Below, piece by piece: positions 1-5,237 of a stretch of DNA of 5,237 bases. The stretch covers positions 1 through 5,237 of the forward strand of contig JAHFEP010000163.1 of NCBI GenBank assembly GCA_023248415.1, written 5' to 3'. Under the pieces are notes generated by a model that was given only the letters and a program-made list of their open reading frames with translations, did not search any database and was not told the DNA's origin. Each line of letters begins with the position of its first letter. Within the stretch, counting starts at the first letter, position 1. This stretch comes from Nitrospirota bacterium (GTDB lineage: Bacteria > Nitrospirota > CAKKRA01 > 9FT-COMBO-42-15). The position numbers and the translations under genes are program-made.

Positions 1-1
1 A

Positions 2-250
2 GGCAGTATTAAATCAAAGAAGAAGGCATTTATAAAGATGATATCAATGGGGATTATTTCAATAGCGCTTTATATTGCACTGCTGTTAGAGCAGGATATT
101 ATCACGACTTATTTTACAAAAGGCGGATTATATGCAATGCTGCCATTGGCTGTTGCATTTATCTTTTCCTTTGTTCACGGTTCCTTTACAAGCAATTTCT
201 GGAGGACGCTCGGTATCAGGGCTGCAAGGAAAAAGGCGGAGGTAAAGTAA
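2..250 (+). CDS. Small two-helix membrane protein, 5' end probably outside the window
   Basis: I cannot assign a named family. From the first in-frame ATG (position 38) it is 70 residues. The reading frame is open back to position 2, and the 12 extra codons encode a lysine-rich stretch (KSKKKAFIK) that would suit the cytoplasmic flank of the first helix, so the true start may lie upstream. An AAGAAGAAGG stretch at 17-26 could instead serve ATG38, with an 11-nt gap. Two hydrophobic segments are visible, about residues 4-18 and 31-50 counted from ATG38. They are separated by a short loop containing FTKGG, and the protein ends in a basic tail. The stop is 1 bp before the TauE/SafE start, so the two are almost certainly cotranscribed and probably translationally coupled. 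I infer a membrane partner or assembly factor for that exporter. The reading frame itself is well supported; the function is not. Confidence 0.72.
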   Translation, partial: GSIKSKKKAFIKMISMGIISIALYIALLLEQDIITTYFTKGGLYAMLPLAVAFIFSFVHGSFTSNFWRTLGIRAARKKAEVK

Positions 251-251
251 T

Positions 252-1343
252 ATGCACGAAGCAATCGGCGAGTCTGTTAATTTTATCCATCTTGATGCAA
301 TAAATATTATTTACCTTTTTATAGTAGGATTTGTCGGCGGCCTTGTAAGCGGATTTATAGGTTCTGGCGGTGCATTTGTGCTTACTCCTGCTATGATGAG
401 CATGGGTGTTCCTGGTATTGTGGCAGTAGCAAGCAATATGTGCCATAAATTTCCAAAATCACTTGTTGGCGCTGTCAAACGTGCAAGATATGGACAGGTG
501 GATGTAAAGCTGGGCATAATACTCGGCATATCTGCTGAGGCCGGGGTTCTATATGGGGCGCATATACAGGAGAATATTAAAAAGTCATTTGGCGATGCTG
601 GTTCTAATCTTTATGTCAGCCTTGCCTTTGTTGTTGTGTTGGGCATTGTTGGTTCTTTTGTTTTGTGGGACGCATGGAAGAGTTACAGAACAAGGAATGA
701 CGGCGGGGGCGAGAAGGTCAGCAGATTGGCGCTGTGGGTGCAATCTATTAATATTCCATGGACAATGATATATTTCAAAAGCCTGAATGCAAAGGTCTCT
801 GTGCTTTTTACAATACCCCTTGGCTTTGCAACTGGTATGCTTGCTGCAACCATTGCTGTAGGAGGTTTTATTGGCGTTCCATCCATGATTTATGTCCTCG
901 GTGCGCCGAGCCTTATGGCATCTGCAACTGAACTTGTTATAGCCTTTGTTATGGGATTGGGAGGCACTTTCAAGTTTGCCTTAAGCGGCCTTGTTGACAT
1001 CCGTCTTGCAATGATAATCCTCGCAGGCTCCCTCTTTGGCATCCAGCTTGGGGCAATTGGGACGACTTATGTTAAACCCTTTATGATAAAAATGGTAATG
1101 GGCGTAATTATGGTAATTGTCCTGTTCAGCCGCGCCTTAATGGTTCCTGTATATCTTGCACAATTGAAATTGATACACCCTTTAGGTGACGGGATGGTTA
1201 AAATTTTAAAGACAGCAAGCTTTGGCATAATGGCGTTTGCTCTTATTATTGGTGTCTTTATTATTCTACGTGCAATGTGGCATGGCCGCCGCGCAGAGCA
1301 AGAGATAGTCTATAATGAAGCTCTCAAGCATGGAAAGGTGTAG
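252..1343 (+). CDS. TauE/SafE family anion (sulfite/sulfonate-type) exporter
   Basis: This is an inner-membrane permease of the TauE/SafE (DUF81) family, whose characterised members export sulfite, sulfoacetate or other organosulfur anions. The 363 residues contain the family's internal duplication. The first half has GFVGGLVSGFIGSGGAF (residues 26-42), followed by a conserved asparagine/histidine stretch near 62-65 and K/R-rich segments. The second half repeats it as GFATGMLAATIAVGGFIGVP (191-210). Roughly eight hydrophobic segments are visible. A longer hydrophilic loop at about 140-160 separates the halves, and there is an additional helix at about 322-341. The length exceeds the usual ~250-270 residues because of this loop and the C-terminal helix. 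The start is supported by GGAGG at 238-242, nine bases before the ATG. The gene lies 1 bp after the small membrane protein and 2 bp before the stress protein. The substrate cannot be read from sequence; sulfite is only the family default. Confidence 0.9.
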   Translation: MHEAIGESVNFIHLDAINIIYLFIVGFVGGLVSGFIGSGGAFVLTPAMMSMGVPGIVAVASNMCHKFPKSLVGAVKRARYGQVDVKLGIILGISAEAGVLYGAHIQENIKKSFGDAGSNLYVSLAFVVVLGIVGSFVLWDAWKSYRTRNDGGGEKVSRLALWVQSINIPWTMIYFKSLNAKVSVLFTIPLGFATGMLAATIAVGGFIGVPSMIYVLGAPSLMASATELVIAFVMGLGGTFKFALSGLVDIRLAMIILAGSLFGIQLGAIGTTYVKPFMIKMVMGVIMVIVLFSRALMVPVYLAQLKLIHPLGDGMVKILKTASFGIMAFALIIGVFIILRAMWHGRRAEQEIVYNEALKHGKV

Positions 1344-1345
1344 CT

Positions 1346-2206
1346 ATGGGAAGGTACAAGAAGATATTAGTTGCAGTTGACGGTTCAGAATCCAGCATGC
1401 ATGGATTAAAAGAATCCTTTAAGCTTGCCAATAATGAAAAGAGCTGGATAACAGTTGTTTCAGTTGTGCCTCCGTATGAAGGAGACCTTGATTTAGTCAG
1501 TGTAAGAAATGTAACAGAATCCATGAGAAAACCTTTTGAAGATGCACTCTCTGATGCAGAAAAGATAGCACATGAAAAAGGCGCTTTAATAAAGACTGTT
1601 GCTGAAGAAGGCGAGGCATACGAGAGGATTATTGATCTTGCTGATGCAGAAAACTGTGATTTGATAGTTATGGGCAGAAGAGGCCTTCGCAGGGTTGAAA
1701 GGATCCTCATTGGAAGCGTAACAGCAAGGGTTATTGGATATAGCAATAGAGATGTCCTTGTTGTGCCAAAGGATGCGGAGATTGGTTTAAAAAAGATACT
1801 TCTTGCAACTGATGGTTCAAAATATAGTGAAGCCGCTGCTATAAAGGCTATAGATTTGGCAAAATCATACGGGGGAAAATTAGAAGTTATATCTATTGTA
1901 GAGGCTCCATCTGAGTTATATGAAGACTCTCAATTGGCTTTTAAAAAATTGACGGAGAAGGCTAAAGGATATGCGGATGAGATTAAAAAACAGGCAGAAT
2001 CATCTGGCATCAAGGCAGAGGCCTTTGTGAAGGAAGGCAAGACATGTCAGGCAATAGTAGAATCTGCCAAGGAGCAAAAGGCGGATATGATAATAATGGG
2101 TTCTCATGGCAGAAGGGGCTTAAAGAGGCTTCTTATGGGAAGCGTTGCAGAAAGGGTAATCGGCCTTGCAGAATGTCCAGTGCTGATAGTAAAGGGTCAA
2201 CAGTGA
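1346..2206 (+). CDS. Tandem-domain universal stress protein (UspA family)
   Basis: This is a soluble, cytoplasmic nucleotide-binding protein made of two UspA domains (about residues 1-141 and 147-284). Each domain opens with a beta strand and a conserved aspartate (VAVDGS, D12; LATDGS, D156). Each carries the ATP-binding signature G-x2-G-x9-G-S: G110, G113, G123-S124 in the first and G252, G255, G265-S266 in the second. Because both signatures are intact, both halves are predicted to bind ATP rather than one being a degenerate structural half. 286 residues is normal for the tandem class. The ATG is preceded by AGGTG (1336-1340) at a 5-nt gap, inside the last codons of the exporter gene. Placement directly behind TauE/SafE suggests regulation of, or co-response with, anion export. 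UspA domains are frequently linked to transporters, but the specific role here is inference. It is the last gene of its operon. Confidence 0.95.
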   Translation: MGRYKKILVAVDGSESSMHGLKESFKLANNEKSWITVVSVVPPYEGDLDLVSVRNVTESMRKPFEDALSDAEKIAHEKGALIKTVAEEGEAYERIIDLADAENCDLIVMGRRGLRRVERILIGSVTARVIGYSNRDVLVVPKDAEIGLKKILLATDGSKYSEAAAIKAIDLAKSYGGKLEVISIVEAPSELYEDSQLAFKKLTEKAKGYADEIKKQAESSGIKAEAFVKEGKTCQAIVESAKEQKADMIIMGSHGRRGLKRLLMGSVAERVIGLAECPVLIVKGQQ

Positions 2207-2248
2207 CAATATCTATACGGTAAGACGCAATATCAAAAGAATTCTTTG

Positions 2249-2983
2249 TCAGGCTTTGCTACTTTTTTTATGTTTATCCTGTCCCCTGCCAATAATCTCC
2301 TCCATTAATTCCACCTGTATCTGCTGAATTTTTAGGAGCCGCTGCCATTGGTGTGTAAGCAGCTGGTCTATTTTTGCATTTATATGGCGAATCTCTAACT
2401 CGGCTTTTAGATTAATCTGGTAATCGTGTTCTGCCCGCAAACGGTCTTTTGCCTCTAATCTATTCTGGCTCATCATAATGAAAGGAGCCTGAATAGCAGC
2501 AAGACAGGAAAGCACGAGATTTAGAAGAATATAAGGATAAGGGTCAAAAGGCTTAAGGAACAGCCTTATGGAATTGATTGCTATCCACAGCACAAGGATG
2601 ATTGTAAAGACAAAAATAAATCTCCAGCTTCCGCCAAATTCAGCAACCTTGTCCGCAGAACGTTCACCAATCGTCAACTGTTGGTCAAACTCAACATTGA
2701 TATTTTTGGAAAGCAGCTCTTGTTCCTTCATGCTTCTTACAAGCTCTTCTTCAAGACCTGAAAGTTCCCCTTTTTCAGCTTCAAGAACATCTTGCACATA
2801 TTCTACCCTGAAGCGGTTAAGGCAGGAGAGGCATATCAGATTCTTCGAAGTCCAGTCAGGATGCTGCTTTTGAATCAGTTCAATTACAGGACCTCTTACC
2901 AGCTCTCCATGCATTGCTTCTCTCAGATGCTTTTGCTCGTGGCAGATGGGGCAGATAAAAGCATCATTCTGATTGCTTTTCAT
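2249..2983 (-). CDS. DUF1003 membrane protein with N-terminal CxxC zinc-ribbon-like region
   Basis: The 244-residue protein has three parts. Residues 10-55 hold two CxxC pairs (C11/C14 and C51/C54), likely a metal-binding knuckle. Residues 60-105 are acidic and helical. Residues 104-200 are the DUF1003 core: GERSADKVAEFGGSW, a helix at 121-139, FDPYPYILLNL leading into a second helix (150-171), then QAPFIMMSQNRLEAKDR and a DYQINLKAELEI stretch. The last 45 residues look coiled-coil. It is a predicted two-helix inner-membrane protein with cytoplasmic ends; the family's biochemical role is not established. The ATG at 2983 is the first ATG, GTG or TTG in a frame that stays open back to 3109. It begins six bases after a strong -10 element and has no SD, so a leaderless message is likely. 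The gene is convergent with the stress protein (42-bp gap) and divergent from DUF202. Confidence 0.92.
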   Translation of the reverse strand: MKSNQNDAFICPICHEQKHLREAMHGELVRGPVIELIQKQHPDWTSKNLICLSCLNRFRVEYVQDVLEAEKGELSGLEEELVRSMKEQELLSKNINVEFDQQLTIGERSADKVAEFGGSWRFIFVFTIILVLWIAINSIRLFLKPFDPYPYILLNLVLSCLAAIQAPFIMMSQNRLEAKDRLRAEHDYQINLKAELEIRHINAKIDQLLTHQWQRLLKIQQIQVELMEEIIGRGQDKHKKSSKA

Positions 2984-2989
2984 GCTTTT

Positions 2990-3018
2990 AATATAGCTTA
3001 CTAATGTAGTGTTGTCAA
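2990..3018 (-). promoter_or_regulatory. Sigma-70-type promoter for the DUF1003 gene, probably leaderless
   Basis: On the minus strand there is a perfect -35 hexamer TTGACA (3018 to 3013), a 17-bp spacer and a -10 hexamer TATATT (2995 to 2990). The ATG starts at 2983, so only six bases separate the -10 from the start codon. A start site seven bases downstream of the -10 would fall on the A of the ATG. The hexamers are read directly from the sequence; promoter activity is inferred. Confidence 0.72.
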
Positions 3019-3041
3019 TTTTTTCAGCCTTTTTTATTTCC

Positions 3042-3070
3042 TTGATTTTTACAGGTATGGCTTGTAAAAT
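3042..3070 (+). promoter_or_regulatory. Sigma-70-type promoter for the DUF202-DedA unit (copy 1 of a repeated module)
   Basis: TTGATT (3042-3047), a 17-bp spacer and TAAAAT (3065-3070) form a near-consensus promoter preceded by T-rich DNA. The predicted start site is near 3077, giving a leader of about 41 nt before the DUF202 ATG. It stands back to back with the DUF1003 promoter, with 23 bp between the two -35 hexamers. The segment 3041-3072 matches 4164-4195 at 28 of 32 positions, with all four differences in one block at 3054-3057. Confidence 0.7.
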
Positions 3071-3117
3071 ATCTATAGTTGCTTGTGATAGCGTAAGTTC
3101 GAAACATTTTTACCCAC

Positions 3118-3531
3118 ATGACAATAATGATAGAAGATAAAAAGTCTGCTAAGATTCGCAATCGCCGTGTCCACATGGCAAATGAACGGACATTTCTTGC
3201 GTGGATAAGGACGAGTATTGCTATAATGGCATTTGGCATTGTTATTGAGAGATTTGCCTTTTTTCTAAAACAAATGTTGTATATTTTGGGTAAAACTGCC
3301 AACAGTGGGGCTCCTTCATCATCTGATTTTATATATTCATCAATTTTGGGAATAATACTTGTCGTTCTTGGCGCTTTGATGGGTGTACTTGCGTTTGTCA
3401 GATATAAAAAGGTTGAAAGACAAATCAATGAGGATACATATAGACCATCACAAATACTCAATGTGCTGCTTGCCATATCTATTCTTGCAATCGGAAGCTT
3501 CCTCGTAATCTATCTTATTCATAGTATTTGA
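3118..3531 (+). CDS. DUF202 (YidH-like) small inner-membrane protein
   Basis: A 137-residue member of the DUF202 family, to which E. coli YidH and YidG belong; the molecular function is unknown. The family signature is at residues 17-46: RVHMANERTFLAWIRTS followed by a helix ending in a conserved ER-F. Three membrane segments are visible, about 32-53, 72-95 and 113-135. A basic stretch (RYKKVERQ, 95-102) lies between the second and third, consistent with a cytoplasmic N-terminus and loop. ATG3118 gives the longest product; ATG3127 is a possible alternative. Neither has a recognisable SD, which is notable because a promoter lies about 50 bp upstream. The gene stops 6 bp before the DedA start, so the two form a transcriptional unit. 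The family assignment is firm; the exact start is less so. Confidence 0.9.
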   Translation: MTIMIEDKKSAKIRNRRVHMANERTFLAWIRTSIAIMAFGIVIERFAFFLKQMLYILGKTANSGAPSSSDFIYSSILGIILVVLGALMGVLAFVRYKKVERQINEDTYRPSQILNVLLAISILAIGSFLVIYLIHSI

Positions 3532-3537
3532 GAGTCT

Positions 3538-4143
3538 GTGAACAGTATTTTGACAATAGCAGAGCACTTTCCATATATGGGCCTTTTCATTCTTCTTATT
3601 TTAGGAGGCATTGGATTACCATTTCCAGAAGATGCCACACTTATTCTTTGCGGGTTTTTTATCTCCACTCACGTAGTAAAACCTATTCCTGCCTTATTTG
3701 TAGTTTACTCAGGAGTATTGATTGCAGATGTCTTTCTCTACTTTATTGGCAGGAAATACGGCCGTATGATTGTTACCCATCAGAAGTTTCATAAGATTCT
3801 ATCGCCTGAAAGGTTTTCAGAGCTTGAGGGTAAATTTAATAAGAAGGGGATTTTTGTCATACTGATAGGGAGGCATCTGGTCGGCCTGAGGGCTCAAATA
3901 TTTCTTGTATCAGGTATAATGAGGATGCCTGTTTTGAAGTTTATTATTGCAGATGCTGTTTCTTCTATCTTTACAATTGCTGTAATGGCTGGGGCAGGTT
4001 ACATGGGCGGAAGCAGCCTTGAGGTCTTAAAGAAGGATATTACGAGGATAGAACATACAGGGATTATACTAATTATAGTCCTGTTTTTAGTCTATTTATT
4101 CTTTAGATACATTAAGTTCATGCGAGGTAAATCATTGCTATAA
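3538..4143 (+). CDS. DedA family membrane protein (SNARE-associated/VTT domain)
   Basis: An integral membrane protein of 201 residues, typical DedA length. DedA proteins are implicated in lipid translocation, including undecaprenyl phosphate recycling by some members, and in envelope and proton-motive-force homeostasis. Which lipid this one handles is unknown. Visible family features are a re-entrant-type segment GGIGLPFPEDATLILCGFF (residues 23-41) with acidic E31/D32, then D64 and IGRKYGR (70-76). The hallmark GRHLVGLRAQIFLVSG follows at 111-126 with arginines R112 and R118, then MRMPVLKF and a glycine-rich helix (151-158). A final hydrophobic helix spans about 174-190. The start must be GTG at 3538: the upstream frame is closed by a stop at 3529, and the next Met (M14) would cut into the first helix. 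There is no good SD, only GAG three bases upstream, so coupling to DUF202 translation is likely. Confidence 0.93.
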   Translation: MNSILTIAEHFPYMGLFILLILGGIGLPFPEDATLILCGFFISTHVVKPIPALFVVYSGVLIADVFLYFIGRKYGRMIVTHQKFHKILSPERFSELEGKFNKKGIFVILIGRHLVGLRAQIFLVSGIMRMPVLKFIIADAVSSIFTIAVMAGAGYMGGSSLEVLKKDITRIEHTGIILIIVLFLVYLFFRYIKFMRGKSLL

Positions 4144-4164
4144 AATCCCGCTACCTTTTATCTC

Positions 4165-4193
4165 TTGATTTTTACATTCTTGGCTTGTAAAAT
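4165..4193 (+). promoter_or_regulatory. Sigma-70-type promoter for the YacP-like gene (copy 2 of the repeated module), near-leaderless
   Basis: TTGATT (4165-4170), a 17-bp spacer and TAAAAT (4188-4193) reproduce the promoter at 3042-3070. Shared blocks are CTTGATTTTTACA and TGGCTTGTAAAATAT, separated by four differing bases. Only nine bases separate the -10 from the ATG at 4203, so the transcript leader should be about 0-3 nt. It occupies most of the 59-bp gap after DedA, and no intrinsic terminator is visible there, so read-through from upstream is possible. Confidence 0.7.
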
Positions 4194-4202
4194 ATTTTTA
4201 AG

Positions 4203-4703
4203 ATGCATATAATAGTTGACGGATATAATTTTATTGGCAGACAGAGCGGTCTGATAGGAGATTTGGAGGCAAAGAGGGAGGCGCTGATTAATCTCCTCTG
4301 CGAATACAGGGCATTAAAGAGGCATAATGTAACTGTTGTATTTGACGGCTGGCAGAACGGTATGCCTGATGAAAGTATAAATGTTATAAGAGGCGTGAAT
4401 GTAATCTATTCCCGGCTCGGAGAAAAGGCAGACGATGTTATAAAAAGATTGTCAGTTAAGGGACAGAATATTGTTGTTGTATCTTCTGACAGGGAAGTCA
4501 GCTCCTACGCTGTAAACAGAGGCGCAGTTGCCCTCTCCTGCAGCGAGTTTGAAAAGAAGCTGACAGAGCTTGCATATTATAAGCAGAATGATAAAGGAGA
4601 AGAAGAGGATTATACCTCTTTTGCATCTACAAAAAAGAAAGGGAATCCGAGGAGGCTTTCCAAAGAGGAGAGAAGGAAAAGGGCGAGGATTAGTAAAATG
4701 TGA
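4203..4703 (+). CDS. YacP-like NYN domain ribonuclease
   Basis: A 166-residue protein of the YacP-type NYN (PIN-like) nuclease family. The B. subtilis member (Rae1) is a ribosome-associated mRNA endonuclease; a similar role here is inference. The NYN fold is recognisable from the first residues: MHIIVDGYNFIGR with D6 and N9, then VTVVFDGW (D48), KADDVIKRL (D77/D78) and VVVSSDREV (D96). Together these give the acidic metal-binding pocket expected of an active nuclease. The last 40 residues are low in hydrophobics and strongly basic (KKKGNPRRLSKEERRKRAR), suggesting an RNA- or ribosome-binding tail. ATG4203 is fixed by the conserved motif starting at residue 1. No SD precedes it, and the promoter's -10 element ends nine bases upstream. 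The next gene begins 43 bp after the stop with a stem-loop in between. Confidence 0.9.
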   Translation: MHIIVDGYNFIGRQSGLIGDLEAKREALINLLCEYRALKRHNVTVVFDGWQNGMPDESINVIRGVNVIYSRLGEKADDVIKRLSVKGQNIVVVSSDREVSSYAVNRGAVALSCSEFEKKLTELAYYKQNDKGEEEDYTSFASTKKKGNPRRLSKEERRKRARISKM

Positions 4704-4706
4704 GCG

Positions 4707-4731
4707 CTGTTAGAAGCAAGGCTTCTAACAG
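4707..4731 (+). other. Perfect 11-bp inverted repeat (stem-loop) between the YacP-like and FHA genes
   Basis: CTGTTAGAAGC (4707-4717) and GCTTCTAACAG (4721-4731) are exact reverse complements around a 3-nt loop AAG. The stem begins four bases after the YacP-like stop codon. There is no T-run after it; instead the SD of the next gene (AGGGG, 4737-4741) follows within 6 bp. It is therefore better read as an RNA processing/stability element or attenuator than as a standard intrinsic terminator. Confidence 0.7.
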
Positions 4732-4746
4732 GGTGAAGGGGAAAAG

Positions 4747-5237
4747 ATGAAGATAGCCTGCGAGAATTGCCTTACCATTTACGAGGCGCCTGATGAAAAG
4801 GTAAAGGCCAATGAATTGATTGAATGTCCTGTCTGCCAGTATATTAATATAAATAAAAGAAAGATTGAGGTTCCGCCTGATGATACAGAAAAGAGCGCTG
4901 CAGTTGCTGACGCTGGTGTTGAGAAAGATTATGGAAAGACGATGTATGGTGAGGTTGACGAGGCAGGCAAGGTTAAACAGGCAGAGGTTCAGGTTACACA
5001 AGGAAGGCTTAAGGTAATACCCGAAGATAAAGAGTTTTTTGTTGTGATATCAGACAGCAGCGGGATGGAGATAAAACATCAGATTAAAACGAGCGAATGT
5101 ATTTTAGGAAGGGGAGAGGGCTCTGACATTATAATAAACGACCCAGAGGTCTCAAGAAAACACTGTGCCATAGATATATATGAGAATAAGTTTGTGATAA
5201 GGGACTTAGAGAGCACAAACGGGACATATCTTAATGA
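4747..5237 (+). CDS. Zinc-ribbon/FHA domain protein, 3' end cut off by the window
   Basis: Only the first 163 residues are visible; the frame is open at the window edge with no stop. Residues 1-32 form a short zinc ribbon with CxxC pairs C5/C8 and C27/C30, similar to MJ0042-type N-terminal ribbons. Residues 35-100 are a charged linker without hydrophobic helices. From about residue 100 a forkhead-associated (FHA) domain follows: LGRGEGSDI (G121, R122), SRKH (S136, H139) and STNGTYLN (N158, G159). These are the canonical phosphothreonine-contacting residues, all intact. The protein is predicted to be cytoplasmic and to bind a phosphothreonine partner made by a Ser/Thr kinase not seen here. ATG4747 has a good SD (AGGGG, five bases upstream). 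It lies 43 bp after the YacP-like gene and probably shares its transcript. What follows the FHA domain cannot be seen. Confidence 0.88.
   Translation, partial: MKIACENCLTIYEAPDEKVKANELIECPVCQYININKRKIEVPPDDTEKSAAVADAGVEKDYGKTMYGEVDEAGKVKQAEVQVTQGRLKVIPEDKEFFVVISDSSGMEIKHQIKTSECILGRGEGSDIIINDPEVSRKHCAIDIYENKFVIRDLESTNGTYLN

Noticed and set aside
1324..1746. 140-codon open frame on the minus strand inside the stress protein gene.
   Set aside because: It is antisense to a clearly recognised UspA domain, has no family resemblance, and is a shadow frame.
2236..2247. 12-bp palindrome AAAGAATTCTTT between the convergent stress protein and DUF1003 genes as a terminator.
   Set aside because: It is AT-rich with almost no stable stem once a loop is allowed, and no T-run follows directly on either strand. 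The T-run at 2262-2269 lacks a proper stem before it. No terminator was called in this gap.
3058..3072. TGGCTTGTAAAATAT resembling a sigma-54 -24 element (TGGC).
   Set aside because: There is no GC-type -12 element at the required spacing, and a good sigma-70 pair covers the same bases.
2984..3109. The minus-strand frame upstream of the DUF1003 ATG stays open for 42 codons and reads like plausible protein.
   Set aside because: It contains no ATG, GTG or TTG start, it covers both promoters, and DUF1003 proteins with this N-terminal ribbon are expected to begin near the first CxxC. It is treated as intergenic.
3024..3476. 150-codon open frame on the minus strand over DUF202.
   Set aside because: It is antisense to a well-supported DUF202 gene and overlaps its promoter; there are no recognisable motifs.
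4125..4156. AGGTA and TACCT around the DedA stop as a terminator stem.
   Set aside because: Five pairs with a loop of more than 20 bases is too weak and probably chance.
1..5237. Possible defence, mobile or CRISPR system.
   Set aside because: I found no transposase, recombinase, toxin-antitoxin pair, spaced direct repeats or known defence domain. The NYN nuclease is of the housekeeping YacP type.

Overview
This is an ordinary-looking bacterial chromosomal segment of moderate to low GC. It has AT-rich intergenic DNA and frequent ATA and AGG/AGA codons. The mix of families (TauE/SafE exporter with a small membrane partner, tandem universal stress protein, DUF1003 with a zinc-ribbon N-terminus, DUF202, DedA, YacP-like NYN nuclease, zinc-ribbon/FHA protein) fits a Gram-negative, environmental, deltaproteobacterial or Nitrospirota-like organism. 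That placement is a guess from gene style; no phylogenetic marker is present. I see no transposase, integrase, tRNA, rRNA, CRISPR array or phage gene.

Layout. (1) Positions 2-2206, plus strand: a three-gene cotranscribed unit whose promoter lies upstream of the window. It encodes a two-helix small membrane protein, a TauE/SafE anion exporter and a tandem-domain universal stress protein. The genes are 1-2 bp apart and the last two have clear Shine-Dalgarno (SD) sequences. (2) Positions 2249-2983, minus strand: a DUF1003 membrane protein convergent with the stress protein. (3) Positions 2984-3117: a divergent promoter region with one good sigma-70-type promoter on each strand. (4) Positions 3118-4143, plus strand: DUF202 and DedA membrane proteins, 6 bp apart. 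(5) Positions 4144-4202: a second plus-strand promoter nearly identical to the one before DUF202. (6) Positions 4203-5237, plus strand: a YacP-like nuclease, a perfect 11-bp stem-loop, and a zinc-ribbon/FHA protein cut off by the window end.

Functionally, the first unit looks like sulfur-oxyanion or organic-anion export coupled to a nucleotide-binding stress protein. The middle block is membrane or envelope maintenance (DUF1003, DUF202, DedA). The last block is RNA turnover plus phosphothreonine-dependent signalling. No gene here is of a wholly unknown type.

The most interesting signals are regulatory. A 32-bp promoter module occurs twice with 28 identical positions, including most of the spacer. 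Two of the three recognisable promoters also sit so close to their start codons that the transcripts should be leaderless or nearly so. The genes directly behind promoters lack SD sequences, while most of the downstream operon genes have them.
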